Of a stretch of DNA of 64,000 nt, positions 45,219-53,642 are shown in pieces (position 1 is the first letter of the stretch; every line of letters starts with the position of its first letter). The stretch covers positions 3,111,001 to 3,175,000 of the forward strand of contig NZ_CP102384.1 of assembly GCF_024628865.1 (NCBI RefSeq), written 5' to 3'. This DNA comes from Sphingopyxis sp. DBS4 (lineage in GTDB: Bacteria > Pseudomonadota > Alphaproteobacteria > Sphingomonadales > Sphingomonadaceae). Made by a program: the position numbers and the translations under genes. The notes below the pieces were generated by a model, which saw nothing but the letters and a program-made list of their open reading frames with translations, had not been told where the DNA came from and did no database searches.

Positions 45219-45752
45219 GTGAAGCCACTCGATCCCGACACCTTCTGGCGTTTCTCGGTATCAGCTTATGCGCAGCCCGGTGTAGCGGATATTTGCCTCA
45301 GCTTGCAGGACGACCATGGCTTCGATGTCAACCTCCTGCTTCTGTGCTGCTGGTTAGCGCAGCTGCGGTCGATCGTGCTTAGCGAGACGGAATTGCGTTT
45401 TCTCCTCGCAGAAATTGAGGCGACAAATTCAGAAGTCATCGGGCCACTGCGTCAGGCCCGCCGGTGGCTGAAAGCTCCCGCCAGTACCAGCGGGGCCTCG
45501 GCTGCCAAGGCGCAGCGTGTCCGGCGCCTCGTAAAGATGGCCGAACTCGAAGGGGAACGGCTGGCGCAGCACCTGCTAATCAGCGCGGCGAGTGCGCTTG
45601 GAGCTGAGAGCTGCGCGGACCGAATGAACGCCGCAAACCTCAGTCTGACGGCCTATACGCGGATCGTTAACGAGACTGACGCTGCCGATGCCTTGCAAAG
45701 CCTTGCGCGCCTCGTCGTCAAGGAGCGTTCGAAGGACCCTTTGCCGTCTTGA
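45219..45752 (+). CDS. TIGR02444-family protein
   Basis: A 177-residue protein. FWRFSVSAYAQPGVADICLS and the next LQDDHGFDVNLLLLCCWLAQ are the TIGR02444 signature; the rest is helical. The family is widespread in proteobacteria and has no established role. GTG 45219 has GGGGGCAGGA upstream. Its last 35 bases overlap the convergent cytochrome gene. It is odd among catabolic genes. Confidence 0.8.
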   Translation: MKPLDPDTFWRFSVSAYAQPGVADICLSLQDDHGFDVNLLLLCCWLAQLRSIVLSETELRFLLAEIEATNSEVIGPLRQARRWLKAPASTSGASAAKAQRVRRLVKMAELEGERLAQHLLISAASALGAESCADRMNAANLSLTAYTRIVNETDAADALQSLARLVVKERSKDPLPS

Positions 45753-46059
45753 TGTAGGTGAATACAAGATCCACATCGGCGTCTGTCAGCTCGGTTGGGC
45801 GGAATGGCGGCATTTCGATCAGCCCGTTTCGGACGACCGAGTGGACATAGTCCTTGTCGAGGTCCTTGCGGCCAATGAGGGGCGCAACGGGTCGCTCCAT
45901 CTCTTCAAGCAGCATAGTGGCGGGATGACCCGGGCCCGGGTCGTGACAACCCGCGCAGTTCAGGGCATATAATTCTGCACCGTCCGGTTTGTCCGCATCT
46001 GACGATTTCGAACAAGCGGTTAGCATCAGCAGAGCGACCGCCAGCAATCCCATCTTCAT
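45718..46059 (-). CDS. Lipoprotein c-type cytochrome, probable flavoprotein partner
   Basis: A 113-residue monohaem cytochrome c. The N-terminus is a lipoprotein signal with lipobox LTAC (residues 13-16). The haem site is NCAGCHDPGPGHPA, and the distal Met is probably in IEMPPFRP. Its size and position directly after a p-cresol-methylhydroxylase-type flavoprotein suggest it is the electron-accepting small subunit (compare PchC), here held to a membrane. It is the last gene of the eight-gene leftward operon. Twenty-three bases separate it from the flavoprotein stop. Confidence 0.88.
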   Translation of the reverse strand: MKMGLLAVALLMLTACSKSSDADKPDGAELYALNCAGCHDPGPGHPATMLLEEMERPVAPLIGRKDLDKDYVHSVVRNGLIEMPPFRPTELTDADVDLVFTYIKTAKGPSNAP

Positions 46060-46082
46060 GCTTTCGATTCCCTTGTTTGAGG

Positions 46083-47543
46083 TCAGGCCGACAGAAAGAG
46101 GTTCGCGGGATCGAGCGCGCGTTTCACGCGCGCGTGCAGTTGAGTTATCGCGCCGCTTTCATAGGTCGCCCTAGCAGAGGCGGCGAGCGCCGGCTCGACG
46201 TGCGTCTGTCCAAATCCGGCACCTGCCTGCGCATCGATCAGCTCGATAGCGCAGTCTCTCGCCCGTTTACTGCCCGCGGGACTGCCATCGAAGCACAAAT
46301 ACTGCCGATGCTGGGCAGAGCGCCAGACGGCATTCGTTTCTCCGACAAAATCGAAACCGTGCCGGCCGGAAATATCGCGCGACAAGTCATAAAGGCGAAG
46401 CCCTTCCTTGCCATCAACCGGGCTGATGGGGCCGATGTCGAGAGAGGATCCTCCGGCCCAGGCCGAAGGGCGGCCAAGTGCATTACCGACCGAACCAAGC
46501 ATCATGCCTTTTCGCCACGCCCACAGTCCTTCCATCCCGGCTGCGGGAGCGGCCAGCACCCGCGAGCCTTTGATCGATGCGAACGCGTCCTGGACCATCG
46601 ACCAAGCGATGCGAACATTGTCGGGGAGCCCGTAAAGCGAGCCGTAAAGAGTCCAGTAGCCAAGCCCGATCGACTCCCCGGCTTTTCGAACCTCGCCGGC
46701 GGACATTGGGCCGGTGCCGCCGAAGTCGCGGCGTACCTTGCCCGAACGCGCTGCTTCGTGCAGCGCATTTGCCACCGCCACGCCATTGGGGACGACCATA
46801 TTGGTCTTGAGCGGGCCCAGTACATCGAGAAGTTTGCCAAGATCGTCTTCGTCCGGCACCGTGACAGCAAAGGATTGCGCTGCCGGGGGCTGGGGCATGA
46901 GCCAGAGGCCGAGCTTGGTCACGACGCCAAGATCGGATTGTGTGAAGAGCCCGTCGATCCAGGGCCCGTAACCAAATTTGAAGAGCTGCCAGCAGGTACT
47001 CTTGGGCATAGCACCCATCCCTGTCCGGACACTGCGGCCGTCGGCCAGCATCAACTCAAGCCCGCATTGCATAAGATAATGATCGGCATATGGGGTATAG
47101 CCCACGCGCCGCTTCAGAAAGGCGCTCGCCACCGATTCGTCGGGCTCACCCGGGCAATCGACCCAGAGCTTGAGCCCCCGCTCGCCTATCTGTTCGGAGA
47201 GTTGCCGAAAGGTGACGCCTGGCTCGACGAGGCAGTAAGCCAAGTTCTCATTGATCTCGAGAATCTCATTCATGCGGCCAAGATCGAGCAATATGATCTT
47301 GTCGCGTGCCGCCACCTCCTGACCTGCGACCGCGCGGCACACAGGTTGAAGCGCCGCTCCGGCCTCGCTCGCCACCGCGAGGACCTTGGCAAGTTGCTCG
47401 GTGTCGCGCGGCGCGATGATACCCAGGGGCAGGGCGACTCCGGAATGGAAGGGTGCGAGCGCCGCCGGATCGCGCGTTACCCCATCGGCACCGACCAGTG
47501 CTTCTAGCGCGTCGAGCGCGGCGGCTTGGCGATTTGCGTCCAT
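46083..47543 (-). CDS. VAO/PCMH-family flavoprotein, paralogue 1
   Basis: A 486-residue FAD-binding oxidase/dehydrogenase of the vanillyl-alcohol-oxidase family. LGRMNEILEINENLAYCLVE and VEPGVTFRQLSEQI are in the PP-type FAD domain. RVGYTPYADHYLMQCGLELM, GPWIDGLFTQSDLGVVTKLG and GLWLMPQP are family landmarks. The C-terminal KRALDPANLFL is usual. It probably oxidises the para side chain of a 4-alkylphenol or 4-hydroxybenzyl alcohol, passing electrons to the cytochrome encoded next. ATG 47543 sits nine bases after TAGGGGG. It differs clearly from paralogue 2 (50764-52317) in its C-terminal third. Confidence 0.88.
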   Translation of the reverse strand: MDANRQAAALDALEALVGADGVTRDPAALAPFHSGVALPLGIIAPRDTEQLAKVLAVASEAGAALQPVCRAVAGQEVAARDKIILLDLGRMNEILEINENLAYCLVEPGVTFRQLSEQIGERGLKLWVDCPGEPDESVASAFLKRRVGYTPYADHYLMQCGLELMLADGRSVRTGMGAMPKSTCWQLFKFGYGPWIDGLFTQSDLGVVTKLGLWLMPQPPAAQSFAVTVPDEDDLGKLLDVLGPLKTNMVVPNGVAVANALHEAARSGKVRRDFGGTGPMSAGEVRKAGESIGLGYWTLYGSLYGLPDNVRIAWSMVQDAFASIKGSRVLAAPAAGMEGLWAWRKGMMLGSVGNALGRPSAWAGGSSLDIGPISPVDGKEGLRLYDLSRDISGRHGFDFVGETNAVWRSAQHRQYLCFDGSPAGSKRARDCAIELIDAQAGAGFGQTHVEPALAASARATYESGAITQLHARVKRALDPANLFLSA

Positions 47544-47555
47544 CTTGATCACCCC

Positions 47556-47795
47556 CTATTTCCGCATGGTCGAAGGTTGCAGGACGATCGGAAAAAGATC
47601 CGGCTCCGAAACATCGATCGCGAACTCCTCGGCGCGCACACGCGGGTCGATCGCACTCGCCGGCTCGCTGTCGCGCCAAGAGAAACAGCAGGCCGTGCAG
47701 CGATGGATTGTCCAAATCGTTTTCTCGCCATCGACGCCGCGGAAATCAGGGATCGAAGCGTCGGAGCCACATCGCGGGCAATGGGGTGCAGTCAT
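47556..47795 (-). CDS. VdcD-like zinc-ribbon subunit of a hydroxyarylic acid decarboxylase
   Basis: A 79-residue protein. CPRCGSD at residues 6-12 and HRCTACCFSWRDSEP at 31-45 form a four-Cys zinc ribbon. This matches the small D subunit (VdcD/BsdD) found with UbiX- and UbiD-type partners in non-oxidative hydroxyarylic acid decarboxylases. It overlaps the UbiD-family stop (ATGA) and is followed by a flavoprotein 12 bp on. The triad B (UbiX), C (UbiD) and D is complete in this operon, though B is five genes upstream. Its role in the complex is poorly defined. Confidence 0.83.
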   Translation of the reverse strand: MTAPHCPRCGSDASIPDFRGVDGEKTIWTIHRCTACCFSWRDSEPASAIDPRVRAEEFAIDVSEPDLFPIVLQPSTMRK

Positions 47796-49270
47796 AGCGT
47801 CTCGCCTCGTTGCATCGCCTGGATCCGTTTGCCGAGGTCATCGATAGTCTGGCCGGTGGGCGGGGTGACCAGATGTGCCTCGCCCACCGGATCGGGCGGG
47901 AGATAGCTTGTTGCGTCGATAATCAGATGGTGCCCCTTCCCCGGCGTCACGGCAGCGGGGTCGATCGGGACCATCGCCATGTTCGGCAGGACGATGATGT
48001 CCTCCGCGCGCGTCCGGGTCGACAGGGCCCACATGACCTGGTTGAGATCGAAGGGATCGATATCGCCATCGACCATGATCAGATTTTTCAGATACATGAG
48101 GCCATGGGGCGTACCAAGCGCGCGGAGCGCCACGGATTTTGCGAAGCCCGCCATCCGGTTCTTGACCGCGATGATCGCTGTCAGTCCGTGCTGGTACAGC
48201 GCATTCACCGCGGTGACTTCGGGAAAGGTCTGGCGCAACTGTGCATAGATGGGCGCCGACGTATGAAGACCGATCAACGTGTCGTGCTCCGTCCAGCCAC
48301 GACCGATGTAGATATTCTCGAATATAGGGTTCTTTCGGTGCGAGACGGCGGTCACCTTGAAGACAGGGGCGCGTCGCACGCCGCTGTAGGATCCTGGGAA
48401 TTCACCGAACGGCCCTTCGAAGACGCGCTCACCAAGCTGGAGCTCGGCTTCGATGACGATCTCGCTATCCGCGAGGATGTCGATACCGTTGCCGGAATTC
48501 GTCAGCCGGATCGGCGCTCCCATCATCGCCGAGGCATAAGCATATTCGGACTCGTCGTAGCCGATTGGTGTTGCTGCGAACAACGCGACGCCGGGATGGT
48601 TGCCGAGCATGACGGCGATCTTGAGCGGCAGGCCTTCGCGTTCCGCTGCGAGGATCTGGCGTCCCATGTCATGCGACGGGATCGTCATCAGGCTGAAGCG
48701 ATCGGGACCCTGGATCTGAAGCCTGTAGATGCCGACATTCTGCTTGCCGAAATTTTCCGGATCCAACGGATCGCGCGAAGCCACCGACGCCTTGGCCAAA
48801 TAGAAACCCCCGTCAAACTCGTTGATGCGATACACGGGCAGCAGGTCGTAGAGATTGATATTCTCCTCGTGCCGGCACTCATGGACAGGCGCCTGCCCCT
48901 CGGAAACGCGGCTGATCTGGGCAGAGGCATCGCCCCAGCGCCCGGCTATGTCGAAGAACATATCCCGGATTGTGGTGCCTTTTGGCTGACCCAGGAGCAG
49001 CGCGATATTATCCCAAGAGCCGTGCACCCCGACAACCGTGCGTTTCCCGGGGTAGCCCGCTATATTGTCGAACAGGATCGCAGGAGCATGGTTGACATCG
49101 CGCGAGGCGGCCACGGCAATGTTGCGCAGGTCGGGCTCGGGCATGATCCGGTCCGTCCAGGTAATGGCCTGCCCATATTCTTCGAGGAGCTCCAGAAAAT
49201 CGCGCAGCGATCCGACGCCTCTTGCGCGATCGGCGAGGTTGGCGCGAATGGATGACTTTCCTTGAGACAT
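47792..49270 (-). CDS. UbiD-family (prenylated-FMN) decarboxylase, VdcC/BsdC-like
   Basis: A 492-residue decarboxylase. The prFMN and metal motifs are visible: NVGIYRLQIQGPDRFSLM (about residue 180, with the cofactor-contacting Arg) and RVFEGPFGEFPGSYSG (about 280, with the paired Glu). VTAVSHRKNPIF and TPHGLMYLKNLIMVDGDIDP complete the signature. It should remove CO2 from a hydroxybenzoate or vanillate-like acid reversibly, using prFMN made by the UbiX of the same operon. The start at 49270 overlaps the aldehyde dehydrogenase stop (TGATG), so aldehyde oxidation and decarboxylation are coupled. Confidence 0.92.
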   Translation of the reverse strand: MSQGKSSIRANLADRARGVGSLRDFLELLEEYGQAITWTDRIMPEPDLRNIAVAASRDVNHAPAILFDNIAGYPGKRTVVGVHGSWDNIALLLGQPKGTTIRDMFFDIAGRWGDASAQISRVSEGQAPVHECRHEENINLYDLLPVYRINEFDGGFYLAKASVASRDPLDPENFGKQNVGIYRLQIQGPDRFSLMTIPSHDMGRQILAAEREGLPLKIAVMLGNHPGVALFAATPIGYDESEYAYASAMMGAPIRLTNSGNGIDILADSEIVIEAELQLGERVFEGPFGEFPGSYSGVRRAPVFKVTAVSHRKNPIFENIYIGRGWTEHDTLIGLHTSAPIYAQLRQTFPEVTAVNALYQHGLTAIIAVKNRMAGFAKSVALRALGTPHGLMYLKNLIMVDGDIDPFDLNQVMWALSTRTRAEDIIVLPNMAMVPIDPAAVTPGKGHHLIIDATSYLPPDPVGEAHLVTPPTGQTIDDLGKRIQAMQRGETL

Positions 49271-50733
49271 CAGTGTGCTCCCCCAACGGCCGCGTCGGTC
49301 TGGATGCTCACCCATTTCCACTCGGTCATGATTTCAAGATCGGCCTCGGTGCCCTCGCGGCCAAATCCGGAAGCCTTGGAACCGCCGAACGGCACGTGAG
49401 GCTCGTCGTGCAACGTGGGCGCGTTGACATGGACCATCCCGGACTCGATTTCGCGAGCGAACCGAAGCGCCTTGTCGATGTCGCGCGTGAAGATCGCGGC
49501 GCTCAGGCCATATTCGGTGTCGTTGGCAAGCCGGAGGGCTTCATCGAGGTCATCGAACGGATAGAGCGACGTGACCGGCCCGAAGGTTTCCTGGGCCGCT
49601 ACCTCCATCCCGGGCTGGACACCGGAGAGGATGGTCGCATGGCACACATGGCCCGTCCATTCGCCCCCGGCGAGTATTTCGGCTCCCTTGCCGCGGGCGT
49701 CATCGATATGCTGCCGCACGCGCGCGCGCTGACGCCCGGAAATGATAGGACCCAGCATCGTTGCGGGATCGCGCAGATCGCCGGATGAGAGTTTCGCAGC
49801 TGCAGCAGCGAAAGCCTTGGAGAACCGGTCGAAGATCGGACGTTCGACATAGATACGCGACGCCCCCATGCACACCTGGCCCTGATACATGAAGATGCTG
49901 AAGATCGCGGCCGCCACGGCCTTTTCGATGTCGGCGTCGGCGCAGACGACGAGAGGACTCTTCCCGCCGAGTTCGAGGGTATATTTCTTGAAGCCTTCAG
50001 CTGCGATGCGCGCGATATGCCGCCCGACCCGGGACGAGCCCGTGAAGGTGATCGCGCGAACCTTGGGATGGCCAGTAAGCGCATCGCCGATTTTGGCGCC
50101 GTCCCCATATACAATGTTGAACAGGCCTTCGGGCACGCCTGCTTCCTCCCAGAGGCGCGCGAGTTGATCGGCCACGCGCGGTGCCGCTTCCGACGGAAGC
50201 AGGACGAAGGCATTGCCCGTCGCGAGCGCCATGGCCGACTGCTTGATCCCCTTGATCAGCGGGACGTTGAACGGCGTAATGCCGGCAACGACTCCGACCG
50301 GTTCGCGAAAACTCATGCTGACGCGGCCGGGCGCATCGGATGGAATAGTCTCGCCGCGAATGCGCCGGGGAACGCCTGCGGCCGCGCGCAAGAAGCTCGT
50401 GGCGAACCGGGTCTCGAAACCGGCCTTTGCGATCGGCGAGCCGATTTCATCAACGAGCGTGTCGGCAAATTGCGATGCGTCACGCTCCATGAGAGCCGAA
50501 GCCTTTATCATCCATCCCTCGCGCGCGGCTGCGGAAAGGTCGCGGTTCCGGCGATAGGCCGTGTCGGCCGCCTCAACTGCTCGATCGACGTCGGCCGGAG
50601 TCCCGGCAGCCGCCCGGGAATAGAGACTGTCGTCAATCGGGTTCAGGCTTTCGAAATAAGCGCCGTCGCCAGGGGCAACCGGTGACCCGCCGATCCAGTG
50701 GTCAAGCCCCCTCACTTCGTCCTTACGCATCAT
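49270..50733 (-). CDS. Aldehyde dehydrogenase, probable aryl-aldehyde (vanillin/benzaldehyde) type
   Basis: A 487-residue NAD(P)-dependent dehydrogenase. GVVAGITPFNVPLIKGIKQS, FTGSSRVGRHIA, LELGGKSPLVV (Glu) and QGQVCMGASRIYV (nucleophilic Cys about 290) are intact. The context between a VAO-type flavoprotein and a UbiD decarboxylase predicts an aromatic aldehyde such as 4-hydroxybenzaldehyde or vanillin. The start ATGATGCG at 50733 (or 50730) lies 30 bp after the VAO-type gene. The C-terminal part ends EWKWVSIQTDAAVG. Confidence 0.93.
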   Translation of the reverse strand: MMRKDEVRGLDHWIGGSPVAPGDGAYFESLNPIDDSLYSRAAAGTPADVDRAVEAADTAYRRNRDLSAAAREGWMIKASALMERDASQFADTLVDEIGSPIAKAGFETRFATSFLRAAAGVPRRIRGETIPSDAPGRVSMSFREPVGVVAGITPFNVPLIKGIKQSAMALATGNAFVLLPSEAAPRVADQLARLWEEAGVPEGLFNIVYGDGAKIGDALTGHPKVRAITFTGSSRVGRHIARIAAEGFKKYTLELGGKSPLVVCADADIEKAVAAAIFSIFMYQGQVCMGASRIYVERPIFDRFSKAFAAAAAKLSSGDLRDPATMLGPIISGRQRARVRQHIDDARGKGAEILAGGEWTGHVCHATILSGVQPGMEVAAQETFGPVTSLYPFDDLDEALRLANDTEYGLSAAIFTRDIDKALRFAREIESGMVHVNAPTLHDEPHVPFGGSKASGFGREGTEADLEIMTEWKWVSIQTDAAVGGAH

Positions 50734-50763
50734 GAATCTCCTGGGAGCGTGGGTCGCGTGGCA

Positions 50764-52317
50764 TCAGGGACGCGCCGACTTCGGCCATATGCCCTGCTTT
50801 CCGGGCGAAAGAATGCCGTTGGGATCGAGAGCGTCCTTCAGGCGGTGATGGAGATCCCAAAGCGCCCCGTCGTTGTAACGATAGGTTCCAGCAATCTGGT
50901 CCATGAAGGCGAGATGAGTACGATATTCGCCGAACCCCGCCGCCGCGGCCTCATCCACCAGGAGACTGAAGAGATCGTGGGCGCTCTTGCGCATCGTTTC
51001 ATCGGCCCGATTGTACATGATCATCAAAATGTGATGCATGTCCCGCCAGCCGACCAGAAACTCCCCGATGTAGTCGAAGCCGAATTCGTGGCAGCGTTTC
51101 TTGATCAGATTATATTGAGCCAAGGCTTCCGCCCCGTCGGGCGCGGAAATCGGGGAAAAGTTGACGTGTCCCCCTCCGCCGATCCAGTTCATGATGCTGA
51201 ACTCGGTCATATTGGGTTCGCCGCGCATGAGCTTAACGCGATAATCCCACGCAGGATCATTCTCGCGCGCGAAGTGGAACTTGGCGCCCGGAATGTTGCT
51301 GAATGCCTCCTCGATCAATTTCCAATTATTCTCGATCATGGGCGGTGGTCCGTAGAGGGCGCCGTAATAATTCCACATCCCGAGATTGAGGTCCGCGGCG
51401 ATCTTCGTCCGGATCGACGGCGGGAGCGGCCCCTTGCCGTCATAATAATGTCGCCGCGTGGTCTTCGCCGAGGCCTCCCACAATAGGTCGACCGCGACCG
51501 CTGCGTTAGGGATCACCTGATTCACCTTGAGCGGGCGCGTGATCTCGAAAATCTGCTCGAGATCCTCTTCGCGTGGAAAGGTGATCATGAACGGCTTGTA
51601 ACCGGGCGGCTCCGGCATCAGCCAGATGCCGAGTTTGGTGACGACGCCGAAATTCGACTGGGTGAACATGCCATCGAACTGCGGTCCGAGCCCATGTTTG
51701 CTGATCTGCCAATGCTTGCTGTTAGAGATGCCTCCCTGGCCCGTGCGAACGACCTGGCCATCGGCAAGCACAACTTCCATCCCGCATTGCATAATGAAGT
51801 GATCGCCATAGGGCGTGTAGCCGGCGCCATGCTCGAGCGCGTTCCCCATGACGCCGCCCCAGGCGGGCGCTGCCGGATCGATCCACAATTTGCTGCCGAT
51901 CCGCTGCAGGTGGCGATAAAGCTGCATGTAGGAAACGCCCGGCTCGACCAGCGCATATCCATATTTTTCGTTGACTTCGATGATCCGGTTCATCCGTTTC
52001 AGATCGAGGACAAGATATCCGGATTTGCGGGGTGCCGGCCCGCCATATGCGAAGTTCCGTCCAGTCCCGATGGTCCAGATCGGCAATCGGAAGCTGTTGG
52101 CGATGGCAAGGATCCGCTGCACCTGTTCGACGCTTTCCGGAGCGACGGCGGCAGAAGGAAGCAGAGTGCCATCGGCAAGCGGCGAATACGCGTCGCGGTA
52201 AGTCGACAGCGGAAGCTCGTCGACGAAAACCCAGGTTTTGCCGACGACGCCTGCGAGTTCATCGAGGGCCCGTGAAAAGTCGGCCGCCGCAATTCCCTCG
52301 GGCAGCGGCGGCCTCAC
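50764..52317 (-). CDS. VAO/4-cresol dehydrogenase-family flavoprotein, paralogue 2
   Basis: A 517-residue FAD enzyme close in plan to the PchF flavoprotein of p-cresol methylhydroxylase and to vanillyl-alcohol oxidase. PIWTIGTGRNFAYGGPAP and LDLKRMNRIIEVNEKYGYAL lie in the FAD domain. HGAGYTPYGDHFIMQCGMEV and GLGPQFDGMFTQSNFGVVTK are family landmarks. HVNFSPISAPDGAEALAQ, GEFLVGWRDMHHILMIMYNR and DPNGILSPGKQGIW complete the substrate and cap domains. The start is GTG 52317, overlapping the upstream stop. Its electron acceptor may be the same lipoprotein cytochrome, or oxygen. Confidence 0.92.
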   Translation of the reverse strand: MRPPLPEGIAAADFSRALDELAGVVGKTWVFVDELPLSTYRDAYSPLADGTLLPSAAVAPESVEQVQRILAIANSFRLPIWTIGTGRNFAYGGPAPRKSGYLVLDLKRMNRIIEVNEKYGYALVEPGVSYMQLYRHLQRIGSKLWIDPAAPAWGGVMGNALEHGAGYTPYGDHFIMQCGMEVVLADGQVVRTGQGGISNSKHWQISKHGLGPQFDGMFTQSNFGVVTKLGIWLMPEPPGYKPFMITFPREEDLEQIFEITRPLKVNQVIPNAAVAVDLLWEASAKTTRRHYYDGKGPLPPSIRTKIAADLNLGMWNYYGALYGPPPMIENNWKLIEEAFSNIPGAKFHFARENDPAWDYRVKLMRGEPNMTEFSIMNWIGGGGHVNFSPISAPDGAEALAQYNLIKKRCHEFGFDYIGEFLVGWRDMHHILMIMYNRADETMRKSAHDLFSLLVDEAAAAGFGEYRTHLAFMDQIAGTYRYNDGALWDLHHRLKDALDPNGILSPGKQGIWPKSARP

Positions 52318-52886
52318 CGCGTTTCTCCGGCAAGCCGAAAGGCCCAGGTCACAAGTAGGCCGGGGCTATTCGAGGCGAGTGCACATTCCCCCGAAATGCA
52401 CGCGGCCCGGCGCGGTGATGATTTGTGGCCGTCCAGCTCATCGCGAACTTTCTGCGCAACGACGGCGGGCCAAGTATATTGCGGGAGCGCGCCCAAGCCG
52501 GGGGCGGCGCCGATGCGGTGTGTCCAGCGGCCCGCCTCATAGGAATGTTCCCATCGAAGCAAAGGCTCCGCTCCACTCTCGATGAGCAACTGGGCCGCAA
52601 TCATTGCAGCGGGGTCGGAGGTCAGGCCTGCAATCACCTGCGCGCCGCGGGGCCAGTCGCCAAGCAACTCATCCAGCCCGCTTCCGACATCCAGCGCGAG
52701 AGACTTTTTCGAAGACGATATGAGGGACGCGGCAAAACGCTCGCTTTCCTCAACCCTTGGCTGGCTGACGACGAGAACGGCCTCTTCGTCCGCCGCACTT
52801 CCTGACCGGAAGCGGGAGGCTCCAACCAGACCCGCGCAAAAAACCCCGGCGCCCAATAGCTCCCGGCGCATCAGCACTGCCGCCAT
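52314..52886 (-). CDS. Unknown protein with twin-arginine-type signal
   Basis: A 190-residue protein I do not recognise. The N-terminus MAAVLMRRELLGAGVFCAG, then LVGASRFRSGSA, resembles a twin-arginine or Sec signal. The mature part has VVSQPRVEESERFAASLISS, DVGSGLDELLGDWPRGAQV and DPAAMIAAQLLIESGAEPLL, like a small alpha/beta domain. There are no haem or metal motifs; three Cys occur, one in the signal. It is overlapped by its neighbours on both sides (ATG inside the ubiX-like stop, GTGA with the VAO gene), so it is clearly part of the operon. Its place before a PchF-like gene recalls pchX, the unassigned frame in the Pseudomonas p-cresol operon; a maturation role is a guess. Confidence 0.7.
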   Translation of the reverse strand: MAAVLMRRELLGAGVFCAGLVGASRFRSGSAADEEAVLVVSQPRVEESERFAASLISSSKKSLALDVGSGLDELLGDWPRGAQVIAGLTSDPAAMIAAQLLIESGAEPLLRWEHSYEAGRWTHRIGAAPGLGALPQYTWPAVVAQKVRDELDGHKSSPRRAACISGECALASNSPGLLVTWAFRLAGETR

Positions 52887-53509
52887 CAAATTGTCCTTTC
52901 CGATTTATCCGCCTGCGCCAGAGGCATCACTTCTGCGCCCTTCAGTCCGGTCCATCGGCGATCGGCGGCCCGATGGATGCCGAACTGGTCGAGGACCCGG
53001 ATGCAGCTATGGTCGACGATTTCGTCGATCGACGATGGCCGAGCGTAGAACGCCGGGACGGGTGGGAAAATTATCGCCCCCATTTCGGTACAGGCTGCCA
53101 TGTTTCGAAGATGGGCAAGGTTCAGGGGCGTCTCTCGCACCATGAGCGTTAATGGACGACGCTCCTTGAGCATGACGTCGGCAGCTCGGGTGATCAGATT
53201 GTCGGAGAGCCCATTGGCGATCGCCGCAAGGGTGCGCATGGAGCAGGGCGCGACAATCATGCCGTCACAGAGAAACGATCCGCTCGCGATACTGGCGCCG
53301 ACATTCCGTATGTTATGAACCACGTCAGCCGACGCTTCAAATTTTTTCAGCGTTAGCGGCAGTTCCTCGCGGATGTTGAGCACGGCTGCCTGGGAGACCA
53401 CGAGGTGCGTTTCGCAGCTCGGATCTTCACGCAGCATTTCCAGCAGACGCAGACCGTAGATTGATCCTGTCGCGCCGGTGATCGCGATCACGATCTTTTG
53501 CAACGTCAT
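52886..53509 (-). CDS. UbiX-family flavin prenyltransferase, VdcB/BsdB-like
   Basis: A 207-residue flavin prenyltransferase that makes prenylated FMN for UbiD enzymes. VIAITGATGSIYGLRLLEML opens the protein; MIVAPCSMRTLAAIANGLSD and ERRPLTLMVRETPLNLAHLR are the substrate-binding motifs, and GAIIFPPVPAFYARP closes the fold. The start MTLQKIVIAI at 53509 is fixed by the fold. It is the first gene of the leftward eight-gene operon that also encodes its UbiD client. A promoter should lie in the 133-bp gap upstream, where an ATTGTGCAA motif is found (53608-53616). Confidence 0.93.
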   Translation of the reverse strand: MTLQKIVIAITGATGSIYGLRLLEMLREDPSCETHLVVSQAAVLNIREELPLTLKKFEASADVVHNIRNVGASIASGSFLCDGMIVAPCSMRTLAAIANGLSDNLITRAADVMLKERRPLTLMVRETPLNLAHLRNMAACTEMGAIIFPPVPAFYARPSSIDEIVDHSCIRVLDQFGIHRAADRRWTGLKGAEVMPLAQADKSERTI

Positions 53510-53607
53510 CGCCCCCGCCGGCGGAGGCCGCCTGTATCCGGTCGATTCGGCACTAGCATAGCCCGCTCCCGATTTCCTATTTGGACACAGCATACAATCC
53601 GTTGCTT

Positions 53608-53616
53608 ATTGTGCAA
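53608..53616. promoter_or_regulatory. ATTGTGCAA site upstream of the decarboxylase operon
   Basis: ATTGTGCAA matches the central part of the two 12-bp sites in the 55.2-55.4 kb divergent promoter. It lies 99 bp upstream of the UbiX-type start, in the only gap in this stretch. Confidence 0.4.
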
Positions 53617-53642
53617 GGCCAAAACCGGCGCGCGGATCGCGG

